Program-made: the position numbers and the translations under genes | From: Apostichopus japonicus | Lineage: Eukaryota > Echinodermata > Holothuroidea > Aspidochirotida > Stichopodidae | Length of the DNA: 64,000 bases | Assembly: GCF_037975245.1 (NCBI RefSeq) | Contig: NC_092569.1 | Location: 3,597,501-3,661,500 of the forward strand | Reading direction: 5' to 3' | Notes under the pieces: model-generated | What the model saw: only the letters and a program-made list of their open reading frames with translations | Database searches by the model: none | Told to the model about the DNA's origin: nothing | Part shown: piece after piece, positions 24,637 through 37,915 of the stretch | Position numbering within the stretch: the first letter of the stretch is position 1 | How the letters are laid out: every line of letters begins with the position of its first letter

Positions 24637-27600
24637 ATGACGTCAAGATATGGTTTATTAATATCATTTTTCCAACAAAATATGACTGTTTATACTACTT
24701 TTATCACCTGGAAAGGAATCAAAAGGGCGCCACACACCGCAGGTACAATTTGGGGAAGAATTAAAAAAAGTCGTGATTTTGGCCAAAATCGAGCAAAATC
24801 ATAAGGGTATAGCCTTACAAAATTGCCAAATTTCGGCCAAAAATGAAAGTTCTCAAATTGCTCTCAGGATACTTATACGGCTTCCCAGAACCCAAATAAA
24901 CGCTTCTCTCGTGACAAAAGTGGAATTCGACGAAGTTTTAGTCATTTAAATTTGATATGATATGACGTCAAGATATGGTTTATTAATATCATTTTTCCAC
25001 CAAAATATGACTGTTTATACTACTTTTATCACCTGGAAAGGAATCAAAAGGGCGCCACACACCGCAGGTACAATTTGGGGAAGAATTAAAAAAGTCGTGA
25101 TTTTGGCCAAAATCGAGCAAAATCATAAGGGTATAGCCTTACAAAATTGCCAAATTTCGGCCAAAAATGAAAGTTCTTGAATTTCTCTCAGGATACTTAT
25201 ACGGCTTCCCAGAACCCAAATAAACGCTTCTCTCGTGACAAAAGTGGAATTCGACGAAGTTTTAGTCATTTAAATTTGATATGATATGACGTCAAGATAT
25301 GGTTTATTAATATCATTTTCCCACCAAAATATGACTGTTTATACTACATTTATCACCTGGAAAGGAATCAAAAGGGCGCCACACACCGCAGGTACAATTT
25401 TGGGAAGAATTAAAAAAGTCGTGATTTTGGCCAAAATCGAGCAAAATCATAAGGGTATAGCCTTACAAAATTGCCAAATTTCGGCCAAAAATGAAAGTTC
25501 TTGAATTTCTCTCAGGATACTTATACGGCTTCCCAGAACCCAAATAAACGCTTCTCTCGTGACAAAAGTGGAATTCGACGAAGTTTTAGTCATTTAAATT
25601 TGATATGATATGACGTCAAGATATGGTTTATTAATATCATTTTCCCACCAAAATATGACTGTTTATACTACATTTATCACCTGGAAAGGAATCAAAAGGG
25701 CGCCACACACCGCAGGTACAATTTTGGGAAGAATTAAAAAAGTCGTGATTTTGGCCAAAATCGAGCAAAATCATAAGGGTATAGCCTTACAAAATTGCCA
25801 AATTTCGGCCAAAAATGAAAGTTCTCGAATTGCTCTCAGGATACTTATACGGCTTCCCAGAACCCAAATAAACGCTTCTCCCGTGACAAAAGTGGAATTC
25901 GACGAAGTTTTAGTCATTTAAATTTGATATGATATGACGTCAAGATATGGTTTATTAATATCATTTTTCCAACAAAATATGACTGTTTATACTACATTTT
26001 GCACCTGGAAAGGAATCAAAAGGGCGCCACACACCGCAGGTACAATTTGGGGAAGAATTAAAAAAGTCGTGATTTTGGCCAAAATCGAGCAAAATCATAA
26101 GGGTATAGCCTTACAAAATTGCCAAATTTCGGCCAAAAATGAAAGTTCTCAAATTGCTCTCAGGATACTTATACGGCTTCCCAGAACCCAAATAAACGCT
26201 TCTCTCGTGACAAAAGTGGAATTCGACGAAGTTTTAGTCATTTAAATTTGATATGATATGACGTCAAGATATGGTTTATTAATATCATTTTTCCAACAAA
26301 ATATGACTGTTTATACTACTTTTATCACCTGGAAAGGAATCAAAAGGGCGCCACACACCGCAGGTACAATTTGGGGAAGAATTAAAAAAGTCGTGATTTT
26401 GGCCAAAATCATAAGGGTATAGCCTTACAAAATTGCCAAATTTCGGCCAAAAATGAAAGTTCTCAAATTTCTCTCAGGATACTAATACGGATTCCCAGAA
26501 CCCAAATAAACGCTTCTCTCGTGACAAAAGTGGAATTCGACGAAGTTTTAGTCATTTAAATTTGATATGATATGACGTCAAGATATGGTTTATTAATATC
26601 ATTTTTCCAACAAAATATGACTGTTTATACTACTTTTATCACCTGGAAAGCAATCAAAAGGGCGCCACACACCGCAGGTACAATTTGGGGAAGAATTAAA
26701 AAAAGTCGTGATTTTGGCCAAAATCGAGCAAAATCATAAGGGTATAGCCTTACAAAATTGCCAAATTTCGGCCAAAAATGAAAGTTCTCAAATTGCTCTC
26801 AGGATACTTATACGGCTTCCCAGAACCCAAATAAACGCTTCTCTCGTGACAAAAGTGGAATTCGACGAAGTTTTAGTCATTTAAATTTGATATGATATGA
26901 CGTCAAGATATGGTTTATTAATATCATTTTTCCAACAAAATATGACTGTTTATACTACTTTTATCACCTGGAAAGGAATCAAAAGGGCGCCACACACCGC
27001 AGGTACAATTTGGGGAATAATTAAAAAAGTCGTGATTTTGGCCAAAATCGAGCAAAATCATAAGGGTATAGCCTTACAAAATTGCCAAATTTCGGCCAAA
27101 AATGAAAGTTCTCCAATTTCTCTCAGGGTACTAATACGGCTTCCCAGAACCCAAATAAACGCTTCTCTCGTGACAAAAGTGGAATTCGACGAAGTTTTAG
27201 TCATTTAAATTTGATATGATATGACGTCAAGATATGGTTTATTAATATCATTTTTCCACCAAAATATGACTGTTTATACAACTTTTATCACCTGGAAAGG
27301 AATCAAAAGGGCGCCACACACCGCAGGTACAATTTGGGGAAGAATTAAAAAAAGTCGTGATTTTGGCCAAAATCGAGCAAAATCATAAGGGTATATATAG
27401 CCTTACAAAATTGCCAAATTTCGGCCAAAAATGAAAGTTCTCAAATTGCTCTCAGGATACTAATACGGCTTCCCAGAACCCAAATAAACGCTTCTCTCGT
27501 GACAAAAGTGGAATTCGACGAAGTTTTAGTCATTTAAATTTGATATGATATGACGTCAAGATATGGTTTATTAATATCATTTTTCCAACAAAATATGACT

Positions 27601-30600
27601 GTTTATACTACTTTTATCACCTGGAAAGGAATCAAAAGGGCGCCACACACCGCAGGTACAATTTGGGGAATAATTAAAAAAGTCGTGATTTTGGCCAAAA
27701 TCGAGCAAAATCATAAGGGTATAGCCTTACAAAATTGCCAAATTTCGGCCAAAAATGAAAGTTCTCAAATTTCTCTCAGGGTACTAATACGGCTTCCCAG
27801 AACCCAAATAAACGCTTCTCTCGTGACAAAAGTGGAATTCGACGAAGTTTTAGTCATTTAAATTTGATATGATATGATGTCAAGATATGGTTTATTAATA
27901 TCATTTTTCCACCAAAATATGACTGTTTATACTACTTTTATCACCTGGAAAGGAATCAAAAGGGCGCCACACACCGCAGGTACAATTTTGGGAAGAATTA
28001 AAAAAGTCGTGATTTTGGCCAAAATCGAGCAAAATCATAAGGGTATAGCCTTACAAAATTGCCAAATTTCGGCCAAAAATGAAAGTTCTCCAATTTCTCT
28101 CAGGGTACTAATACGGCTTCCCAGAACCCAAATAAACGCTTCTCTCGTGACAAAAGTGGAATTCGACGAAGTTTTAGTCATTTAAATTTGATATGATATG
28201 ACGTCAAGATATGGTTTATTAATATCATTTTTCCACCAAAATATGACTGTTTATACTACTTTTATCACCTGGAAAGGAATCAAAAGGGCGCCACACACGG
28301 CAGGTACAATTTGGGGAAGAATTAAAAAAGTCGTGATTTTGGCCAAAATCGAGCAAAATCATAAGGGTATAGCCTTACAAAATTGCCAAATTTCGGCCAA
28401 AAATGAAAGTTCTCGAATTGCTCTCAGGATACTTATACGGCTTCCCAGAACCCAAATAAACGCTTCTCCCGTGACAAAAGTGGAATTCGACGAAGTTTTA
28501 GTCATTTAAATTTGATATGATATGACGTCAAGATATGGTTTATCAATATCATTTTTCCACCAAAATATGACTGTGTATACTACTTTTATCACCTGGAAAG
28601 GAATCAAAAGGGCGCCACACACCGCAGGTACATTTTTGGGAAGAATTAAAAAAGTCGTGATTTTGGCCAAAATCGAGCAAAATCATAAGGGTATAGCCTT
28701 ACAAAATTGCCAAATTTCGGCCAAAAATGAAAGTTCTCAAATTTCTCTCAGGATACTTATACGGCTTCCCAGAACCCAAATAAACGCTTCTCTCGTGAAA
28801 AAAGTGGAATTCGACGAAGTTTTAGTCATTTAAATTTGATATGATATGACGTCAAGATATGGTTTATTAATATCATTTTCCCACCAAAATATGACTGTTT
28901 ATACTACATTTATCACCTGGAAAGGAATCAAAAGGGCGCCACACACCGCAGGTACAATTTTGGGAAGAATTAAAAAAGTCGTGATTTTGGCCAAAATCGA
29001 GCAAAATCATAAGGGTATAGCCTTACAAAATTGCCAAATTTCGGCCAAAAATGAAAGTTCTCAAATTGCTCTCAGGATACTTATACGGCTTCCCAGAACC
29101 CAAATAAACGCTTCTCTCGTGACAAAAGTGGAATTCGACGAAGTTTTAGTCATTTAAATTTGATATGATATGACGTCAAGATTTGGTTTATTAATATCAT
29201 TTTCCCACCAAAATATGACTGTTTATACTACATTTATCACCTGGAAAGGAATCAAAAGGGCGCCACACACCGCAGGTACAATTTTGGGAAGAATTAAAAA
29301 AGTCGTGATTTTGGCCAAAATCGAGCAGAATCATAAGGGTATAGCCTTACAAAATTGCCAAATTTCGGCCAAAAATGAAAGTTCTCAAATTGTTCTCAGG
29401 ATACTTATACGGCTTCCCAGAACCCAAATAAACGCTTCTCTCGTGACAAAAGTGGAATTCGACGAAGTTTTAGTCATTTAAATTTGATATGATATGACGT
29501 CAAGATTTGGTTTATTAATATCATTTTCCCACCAAAATATGACTGTTTATACTACATTTATCACCTGGAAAGGAATCAAAAGGGCGCCACACACCGCAGG
29601 TACAATTTTGGGAAGAATTAAAAAAGTCGTGATTTTGGCCAAAATCGAGCAAAATCATAAGGGTATAGCCTTACAAAATTGCCAAATTTCGGCCAAAAAT
29701 GAAAGTTCTCCAATTTCTCTCAGGGTACTAATACGGCTTCCCAGAACCCAAATAAACGCTTCTCTCGTGGCAAAAGTGGAATTCGACGAAGTTTTAGTCA
29801 TTTAAATTTGATATGATATGACGTCAAGATATGGTTTATTAATATCATTTTTCCACCAAAATATGACTGTTTATACTACTTTTATCACCTGGAAAGGAAT
29901 CAAAAGGGCGCCACACACGGCAGGTACAATTTGGGGAAGAATTAAAAAAGTCGTGATTTTGGCCAAAATCGAGCAAAATCATAAGGGTATAGCCTTACAA
30001 AATTGCCAAATTTCGGCCAAAAATGAAAGTTCTTGAATTGCTCTCAGGATACTTATACAGATTCCCAGAACCCAAATAAACGCTTCTCTCGTGACAAAAG
30101 TGGAATTCGACGAAGTTTTAGTCATTTAAATTTGATATGATATGACGTCAAGATATGGTTTATCAATATCATTTTTCCACCAAAATATGACTGTTTATAC
30201 TACTTTTATCACCTGGAAAGGAATCAAAAGGGCGCCACACACCGCAGGTACATTTTTGGGAAGAATTAAAAAAGTCGTGATTTTGGCCAAAATCGAGCAA
30301 AATCATAAGGGTATAGCCTTACAAAATTGCCAAATTTCGGCCAAAAATGAAAGTTCTCAAATTTCTCTCAGGATACTTATACGGCTTCCCAGAACCCAAA
30401 TAAACGCTTCTCTCGTGAAAAAAGTGGAATTCGACGAAGTTTTAGTCATTTAAATTTGATATGATATGACGTCAAGATATGGTTTATTAATATCATTTTT
30501 CCAACAAAATATGACTGTTTATACTACATTTTGCACCTGGAAAGGAATCAAAAGGGCGCCACACACCGCAGGTACAATTTGGGGAAGAATTAAAAAAGTC

Positions 30601-31761
30601 GTGATTTTGGCCAAAATCGAGCAAAATCATAAGGGTATAGCCTTACAAAATTGCCAAATTTCGGCAAAATATGAAAGTTCTCCAATTTCTCTCAGGATAC
30701 TAATACGGCTACCCAGAACCCAAATAAACGCTTCTCTCGTGACAAAAGTGGAATTCGACGAAGTTTTAGTCATTTAAATTTGATATGATATGACGTCAAG
30801 ATATGGTTTATTAATATCATTTTTCCAACAAAATATGACTGTTTATACTACTTTTATCACCTGGAAAGGAATCAAAAGGGCGCCACACACCGCAGGTACA
30901 ATTTTGGGAAGAATTAAAAAAGTCGTGATTTTGGCCAAAATCGAGCAAAATCATAAGGGTATAGCCTTACAAAATTGCCAAATTTCGGCCAAAAATGAAA
31001 GTTCTCGAATTGCTCTCAGGATACTTATACGGCTTCCCAGAACCCAAATAAACGCTTCTCTCGTGACAAAAGTGGAATTCGACGAAGTTTTAGTCATTTA
31101 AATTTGATATGATATGACGTCAAGATATGGTTTATTAATATCATTTTTCCACCAAAATATGACTGTTTATACTACTTTTATCACCTGGAAAGGAATCAAA
31201 AGGGCGCCACACACCGCAGGTACAATTTGGGGAAGAATTAAAAAAGTCGTGATTTTGGCCAAAATCGAGCAAAATCATAAGGGTATAGCCTTACAAAATT
31301 GCCAAATTTCGGCCAAAAATGAAAGTTCTCAAATTTCTCTCAGGGTACTAATACGGCTTCCCAGAACCCAAATAAACGCTTCTCTCGTGACAAAAGTGGA
31401 ATTCGACGAAGTTTTAGTCATTTAAATTTGATATGATATGACGTCAAGATATGGTTTATTAATATCATTTTTCCACCAAAATATGACTGTTTATACTACT
31501 TTTATCACCTGGAAAGGAATCAAAAGGGCGCCACACACCGCAGGTACAATTTTGGGAAGAATTAAAAAAGTCGTGATTTTGGCCAAAATCGAGCAAAATC
31601 ATAAGGGTATAGCCTTACAAAATTGCCAAATTTCGGCCAAAAATGAAAGTTCTCAAATTGCTCTCAGGATACTCATACGGCTTCCCAGAACCCAAATAAA
31701 CGCTTCTCTCGTGACAAAAGTGGAATTCGACGAAGTTTTAGTCATTTAAATTTGATATGAT

Positions 31762-34700
31762 ATGACGTCAAGATATGGTTTATTAATATCATTTTTCCAA
31801 CAAAATATGACTGTTTATACTACTTTTATCACCTGGAAAGGAATCAAAAGGGCGCCACACACCGCAGGTACAATTTTGGGAAGAATTAAAAAAGTCGTGA
31901 TTTTGGCCAAAATCGAGCAAAATCATAAGGGTATAGCCTTACAAAATTGCCAAATTTCGGCCAAAAATGAAAGTTCTCCAATTTCTCTCAGGGTACTAAT
32001 ACGGCTTCCCAGAACCCAAATAAACGCTTCTCTCGTGACAAAAGTGGAATTCGACGAAGTTTTAGTCATTTAAATTTGATATGATATGACGTCAAGATAT
32101 GGTTTATTAATATCATTTTTCCAACAAAATATGACTGTTTATACTACTTTTATCACCTGGAAAGGAATCAAAAGGGCGCCACACACCGCAGGTACAATTT
32201 GGGGAAGAATTAAAAAAGTCGTGATTTTGGCCAAAATCGAGCAAAATCATAAGGGTATAGCCTTACAAAATTGCCAAATTTCGGCCAAAAATGAAAGTTC
32301 TCAAATTGCTCTCAGGATACTCATACGGCTTCCCAGAACCCAAATAAACGCTTCTCTCGTGACAAAAGTGGAATTCGACGAAGTTTTAGTCATTTAAATT
32401 TGATATGATATGACGTCAAGATATGGTTTATTAATATCATTTTCCCACCAAAATATGACTGTTTATACTACTTTTATCACCTGGAAAGGAATCAAAAGGG
32501 CGCCACACACCGCAGGTACATTTTTGGGAAGAATTAAAAAAGTCGTGATTTTGGCCAAAATCGAGCAAAATCATAAGGGTATAGCCTTACAAAATTGCCA
32601 AATTTCGGCCAAATATGAAAGTTCTCCAATTTCTCTCAGGATACTAATACGGCTACCCAGAACCCAAATAAACGCTTCTCTCGTGACAAAAGTGGAATTC
32701 GACGAAGTTTTAGTCATTTAAATTTGATATGATATGACGTCAAGATATGGTTTATTAATATCATTTTTCCACCAAAATATGACTGTTTATACTACTTTTA
32801 TCACCTGGAAAGGAATCAAAAGGGCGCCACACACCGCAGGTACAATTTGGGGAAGAATTAAAAAAGTCGTGATTTTGGCCAAAATCGAGCAAAATCATAA
32901 GGGTATAGCCTTACAAAATTGCCAAATTTCGGCCAAAAATGAAAGTTCTCAAATTGCTCTCAGGATACTCATACGTCTTCCCAGAACCCAAATAAACGCT
33001 TCTCTCGTGACAAAAGTGGAATTCGACGAAGTTTTAGTCATTTAAATTTGATATGATATGACGTCAAGATATGGTTTATTAATATCATTTTTCCAACAAA
33101 ATATGACTGTTTATACTACTTTTATCACCTGGAAAGGAATCAAAAGGGCGCCACACACCGCAGGTACAATTTTGGGAAGAATTAAAAAAGTCGTGATTTT
33201 GGCCAAAATCGAGCAAAATCATAAGGGTATAGCCTTACAAAATTGCCAAATTTCGGCCAAAAATGAAAGTTCTCAAATTTCTCTCAGGGTACTAGTACGG
33301 CTTCCCAGAACCCAAATAAACGCTTCTCTCGTGACAAAAGTGGAATTCAACGAAGTTTTAGTCATTTAAATTTGATATGATATGACGTCAAGATATGGTT
33401 TATTAATATCATTTTTCCACCAAAATATGACTGTTTATACTACTTTTATCACCTGGAAAGGAATCAAAAGGGCGCCACACACCGCAGGTACAATTTTGGG
33501 AAGAATTAAAAAAGTCGTGATTTTGGCCAAAATCGAGCAAAATCATAAGGGTATAGCCTTACAAAATTACCAAATTTCGGCCAAAAATGAAAGTTCTCAA
33601 ATTTCTCTCAGGGTACTAATACGGCTTCCCAGAACCCAAATAAACGCTTCTCTCGTGACAAAAGTGGAATTCGACGAAGTTTTAGTCATTTAAATTTGAT
33701 ATGATATGACGTCAAGATATGGTTTATTAATATCATTTTTCCAACAAAATATGACTGTTTATACTACTTTTATCACCTGGAAAGGAATCAAAAGGGCGCC
33801 ACACACCGCAGGTACAATTTGGGGAAGAATTAAAAAAGTCGTGATTTTGGCCAAAATCGAGCAAAATCATAAGGGTATAGCCTTACAAAATTGCCAAATT
33901 TCGGCCAAAAATGAAAGTTCTCAAATTGCTCTCAGGATACTCATACGGCTTCCCAGAACCCAAATAAACGCTTCTCTCGTGACAAAAGTGGAATTCGACG
34001 AAGTTTTAGTCATTTAAATTTGATATGATATGACGTCAAGATATGGTTTATTAATATCATTTTCCCAAAAAATATGACTGTTTATACTACTTTTATCACC
34101 TGGAAAGGAATCAAAAGGGCGCCACACACCGCAGGTACATTTTTGGGAAGAATTAAAAAAGTCGTGATTTTGGCCAAAATCGAGCAAAATCATAAGGGTA
34201 TAGCCTTACAAAATTGCCAAATTTCGGCCAAATATGAAAGTTCTCCAATTTCTCTCAGGATACTAATACGGCTACCCAGAACCCAAATAAACGCTTCTCT
34301 CGTGACAAAAGTGGAATTCGACGAAGTTTTAGTCATTTAAATTTGATATGATATGACGTCAAGATATGGTTTATTAATATCATTTTTCCAACAAAATATG
34401 ACTGTTTATACTACTTTTATCACCTGGAAAGGAATCAAAAGGGCGCCACACACCGCAGGTACAATTTTGGGAAGAATTAAAAAAGTCGTGATTTTGGCCA
34501 AAATCGAGCAAAATCATAAGGGTATAGCCTTACAAAATTGCCAAATTTCGGCCAAAAATGAAAGTTCTCAAATTGCTCTCAGGATACTCATACGGCTTCC
34601 CAGAACCCAAATAAACGCTTCTCTCGTGACAAAAGTGGAATTCGACGAAGTTTTAGTCATTTAAATTTGATATGATATGACGTCAAGATATGGTTTATTA

Positions 34701-37267
34701 ATATCATTTTTCCAACAAAATATGACTGTTTATACTACTTTTATCACCTGGAAAGGAATCAAAAGGGCGCCACACACCGCAGGTACAATTTTGGGAAGAA
34801 TTAAAAAAGTCGTGATTTTGGCCAAAATCGAGCAAAATCATAAGGGTATAGCCTTACAAAATTGCCAAATTTCGGCCAAAAATGAAAGTTCTCCAATTTC
34901 TCTCAGGGTACTAATACGGCTTCCCAGAACCCAAATAAACGCTTCTCTCGTGACAAAAGTGGAATTCGACGAAGTTTTAGTCATTTAAATTTGATATGAT
35001 ATGACGTCAAGATATGGTTTATTAATATCATTTTTCCAACAAAATATGACTGTTTATACTACTTTTATCACCTGGAAAGGAATCAAAAGGGCGCCACACA
35101 CCGCAGGTACAATTTGGGGAAGAATTAAAAAAGTCGTGATTTTGGCCAAAATCGAGCAAAATCATAAGGGTATAGCCTTACAAAATTGCCAAATTTCGGC
35201 CAAAAATGAAAGTTCTCAAATTGCTCTCAGGATACTCATACGGCTTCCCAGAACCCAAATAAACGCTTCTCTCGTGACAAAAGTGGAATTCGACGAAGTT
35301 TTAGTCATTTAAATTTGATATGATATGACGTCAAGATATGGTTTATTAATATCATTTTCCCACCAAAATATGACTGTTTATACTACTTTTATCACCTGGA
35401 AAGGAATCAAAAGGGCGCCACACACCGCAGGTACATTTTTGGGAAGAATTAAAAAAGTCGTGATTTTGGCCAAAATCGAGCAAAATCATAAGGGTATAGC
35501 CTTACAAAATTGCCAAATTTCGGCCAAATATGAAAGTTCTCCAATTTCTCTCAGGATACTAATACGGCTACCCAGAACCCAAATAAACGCTTCTCTCGTG
35601 ACAAAAGTGGAATTCGACGAAGTTTTAGTCATTTAAATTTGATATGATATGACGTCAAGATATGGTTTATTAATATCATTTTTCCACCAAAATATGACTG
35701 TTTATACTACTTTTATCACCTGGAAAGGAATCAAAAGGGCGCCACACACCGCAGGTACAATTTGGGGAAGAATTAAAAAAGTCGTGATTTTGGCCAAAAT
35801 CGAGCAAAATCATAAGGGTATAGCCTTACAAAATTGCCAAATTTCGGCCAAAAATGAAAGTTCTCAAATTGCTCTCAGGATACTCATACGTCTTCCCAGA
35901 ACCCAAATAAACGCTTCTCTCGTGACAAAAGTGGAATTCGACGAAGTTTTAGTCATTTAAATTTGATATGATATGACGTCAAGATATGGTTTATTAATAT
36001 CATTTTTCCAACAAAATATGACTGTTTATACTACTTTTATCACCTGGAAAGGAATCAAAAGGGCGCCACACACCGCAGGTACAATTTTGGGAAGAATTAA
36101 AAAAGTCGTGATTTTGGCCAAAATCGAGCAAAATCATAAGGGTATAGCCTTACAAAATTGCCAAATTTCGGCCAAAAATGAAAGTTCTCAAATTTCTCTC
36201 AGGGTACTAGTACGGCTTCCCAGAACCCAAATAAACGCTTCTCTCGTGACAAAAGTGGAATTCGACGAAGTTTTAGTCATTTAAATTTGATATGATATGA
36301 CGTCAAGATATGGTTTATTAATATCATTTTTCCACCAAAATATGACTGTTTATACTACTTTTATCACCTGGAAAGGAATCAAAAGGGCGCCACACACCGC
36401 AGGTACAATTTTGGGAAGAATTAAAAAAGTCGTGATTTTGGCCAAAATCGAGCAAAATCATAAGGGTATAGCCTTACAAAATTGCCAAATTTCGGCCAAA
36501 AATGAAAGTTCTCAAATTTCTCTCAGGGTACTAATACGGCTTCCCAGAACCCAAATAAACGCTTCTCTCGTGACAAAAGTGGAATTCGACGAAGTTTTAG
36601 TCATTTAAATTTGATATGATATGACGTCAAGATATGGTTTATTAATATCATTTTTCCAACAAAATATGACTGTTTATACTACTTTTATCACCTGGAAAGG
36701 AATCAAAAGGGCGCCACACACCGCAGGTACAATTTGGGGAAGAATTAAAAAAGTCGTGATTTTGGCCAAAATCGAGCAAAATCATAAGGGTATAGCCTTA
36801 CAAAATTGCCAAATTTCGGCCAAAAATGAAAGTTCTCAAATTGCTCTCAGGATACTCATACGGCTTCCCAGAACCCAAATAAACGCTTCTCTCGTGACAA
36901 AAGTGGAATTCGACGAAGTTTTAGTCATTTAAATTTGATATGATATGACGTCAAGATATGGTTTATTAATATCATTTTCCCAAAAAATATGACTGTTTAT
37001 ACTACTTTTATCACCTGGAAAGGAATCAAAAGGGCGCCACACACCGCAGGTACATTTTTGGGAAGAATTAAAAAAGTCGTGATTTTGGCCAAAATCGAGC
37101 AAAATCATAAGGGTATAGCCTTACAAAATTGCCAAATTTCGGCCAAATATGAAAGTTCTCCAATTTCTCTCAGGATACTAATACGGCTACCCAGAACCCA
37201 AATAAACGCTTCTCTCGTGACAAAAGTGGAATTCGACGAAGTTTTAGTCATTTAAATTTGATATGAT
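31762..37267 (+). repeat. Higher-order duplication, 9-monomer (2915 bp) period
   Basis: The monomers starting at 31762, 32086, 32410, 32734, 33058, 33382, 33706 and 34030 match, in order, those at 34677, 35001, 35325, 35649, 35973, 36297, 36621 and 36945. Shared private markers include CATACGTCTT (32734/35649), ACTAGTACGG (33058/35973) and the 323-bp CCCAAAAAATATG copy (34030/36945). The offset is nine units minus one base. Confidence 0.9.
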
Positions 37268-37915
37268 ATGACGTCAAGATATGGTTTATTAATATCATTT
37301 TCCCACCAAAATATGACTGTTTATACTACTTTTATCACCTGGAAAGGAATCAAAAGGGCGCCACACACCGCAGGTACATTTTTGGGAAGAATTAAAAAAG
37401 TCGTGATTTTGGCCAAAATCGAGCAAAATCATAAGGGTATAGCCTTACAAAATTGCCAAATTTCGGCCAAATATGAAAGTTCTCCAATTTCTCTCAGGAT
37501 ACTAATACGGCTACCCAGAACCCAAATAAACGCTTCTCTCGTGACAAAAGTGGAATTCGACGAAGTTTTAGTCATTTAAATTTGATATGATATGACGTGA
37601 AGATATGGTTTATTAATATCATTTTTCCACCAAAATATGACTGTTTATACTACTTTTATCACCTGGAAAGGAATCAAAAGGGCGCCACACACCGCAGGTA
37701 CATTTTTGGGAAGAATTAAAAAAGTCGTGATTTTGGCCAAAATCGAGCAAAATCATAAGGGTATAGCCTTACAAAATTGCCAAATTTCGGCCAAATATGA
37801 AAGTTCTCCAATTTCTCTCAGGATACTAATACGGCTACCCAGAACCCAAATAAACGCTTCTCTCGTGACAAAAGTGGAATTCGACGAAGTTTTAGTCATT
37901 TAAATTTGATATGAT

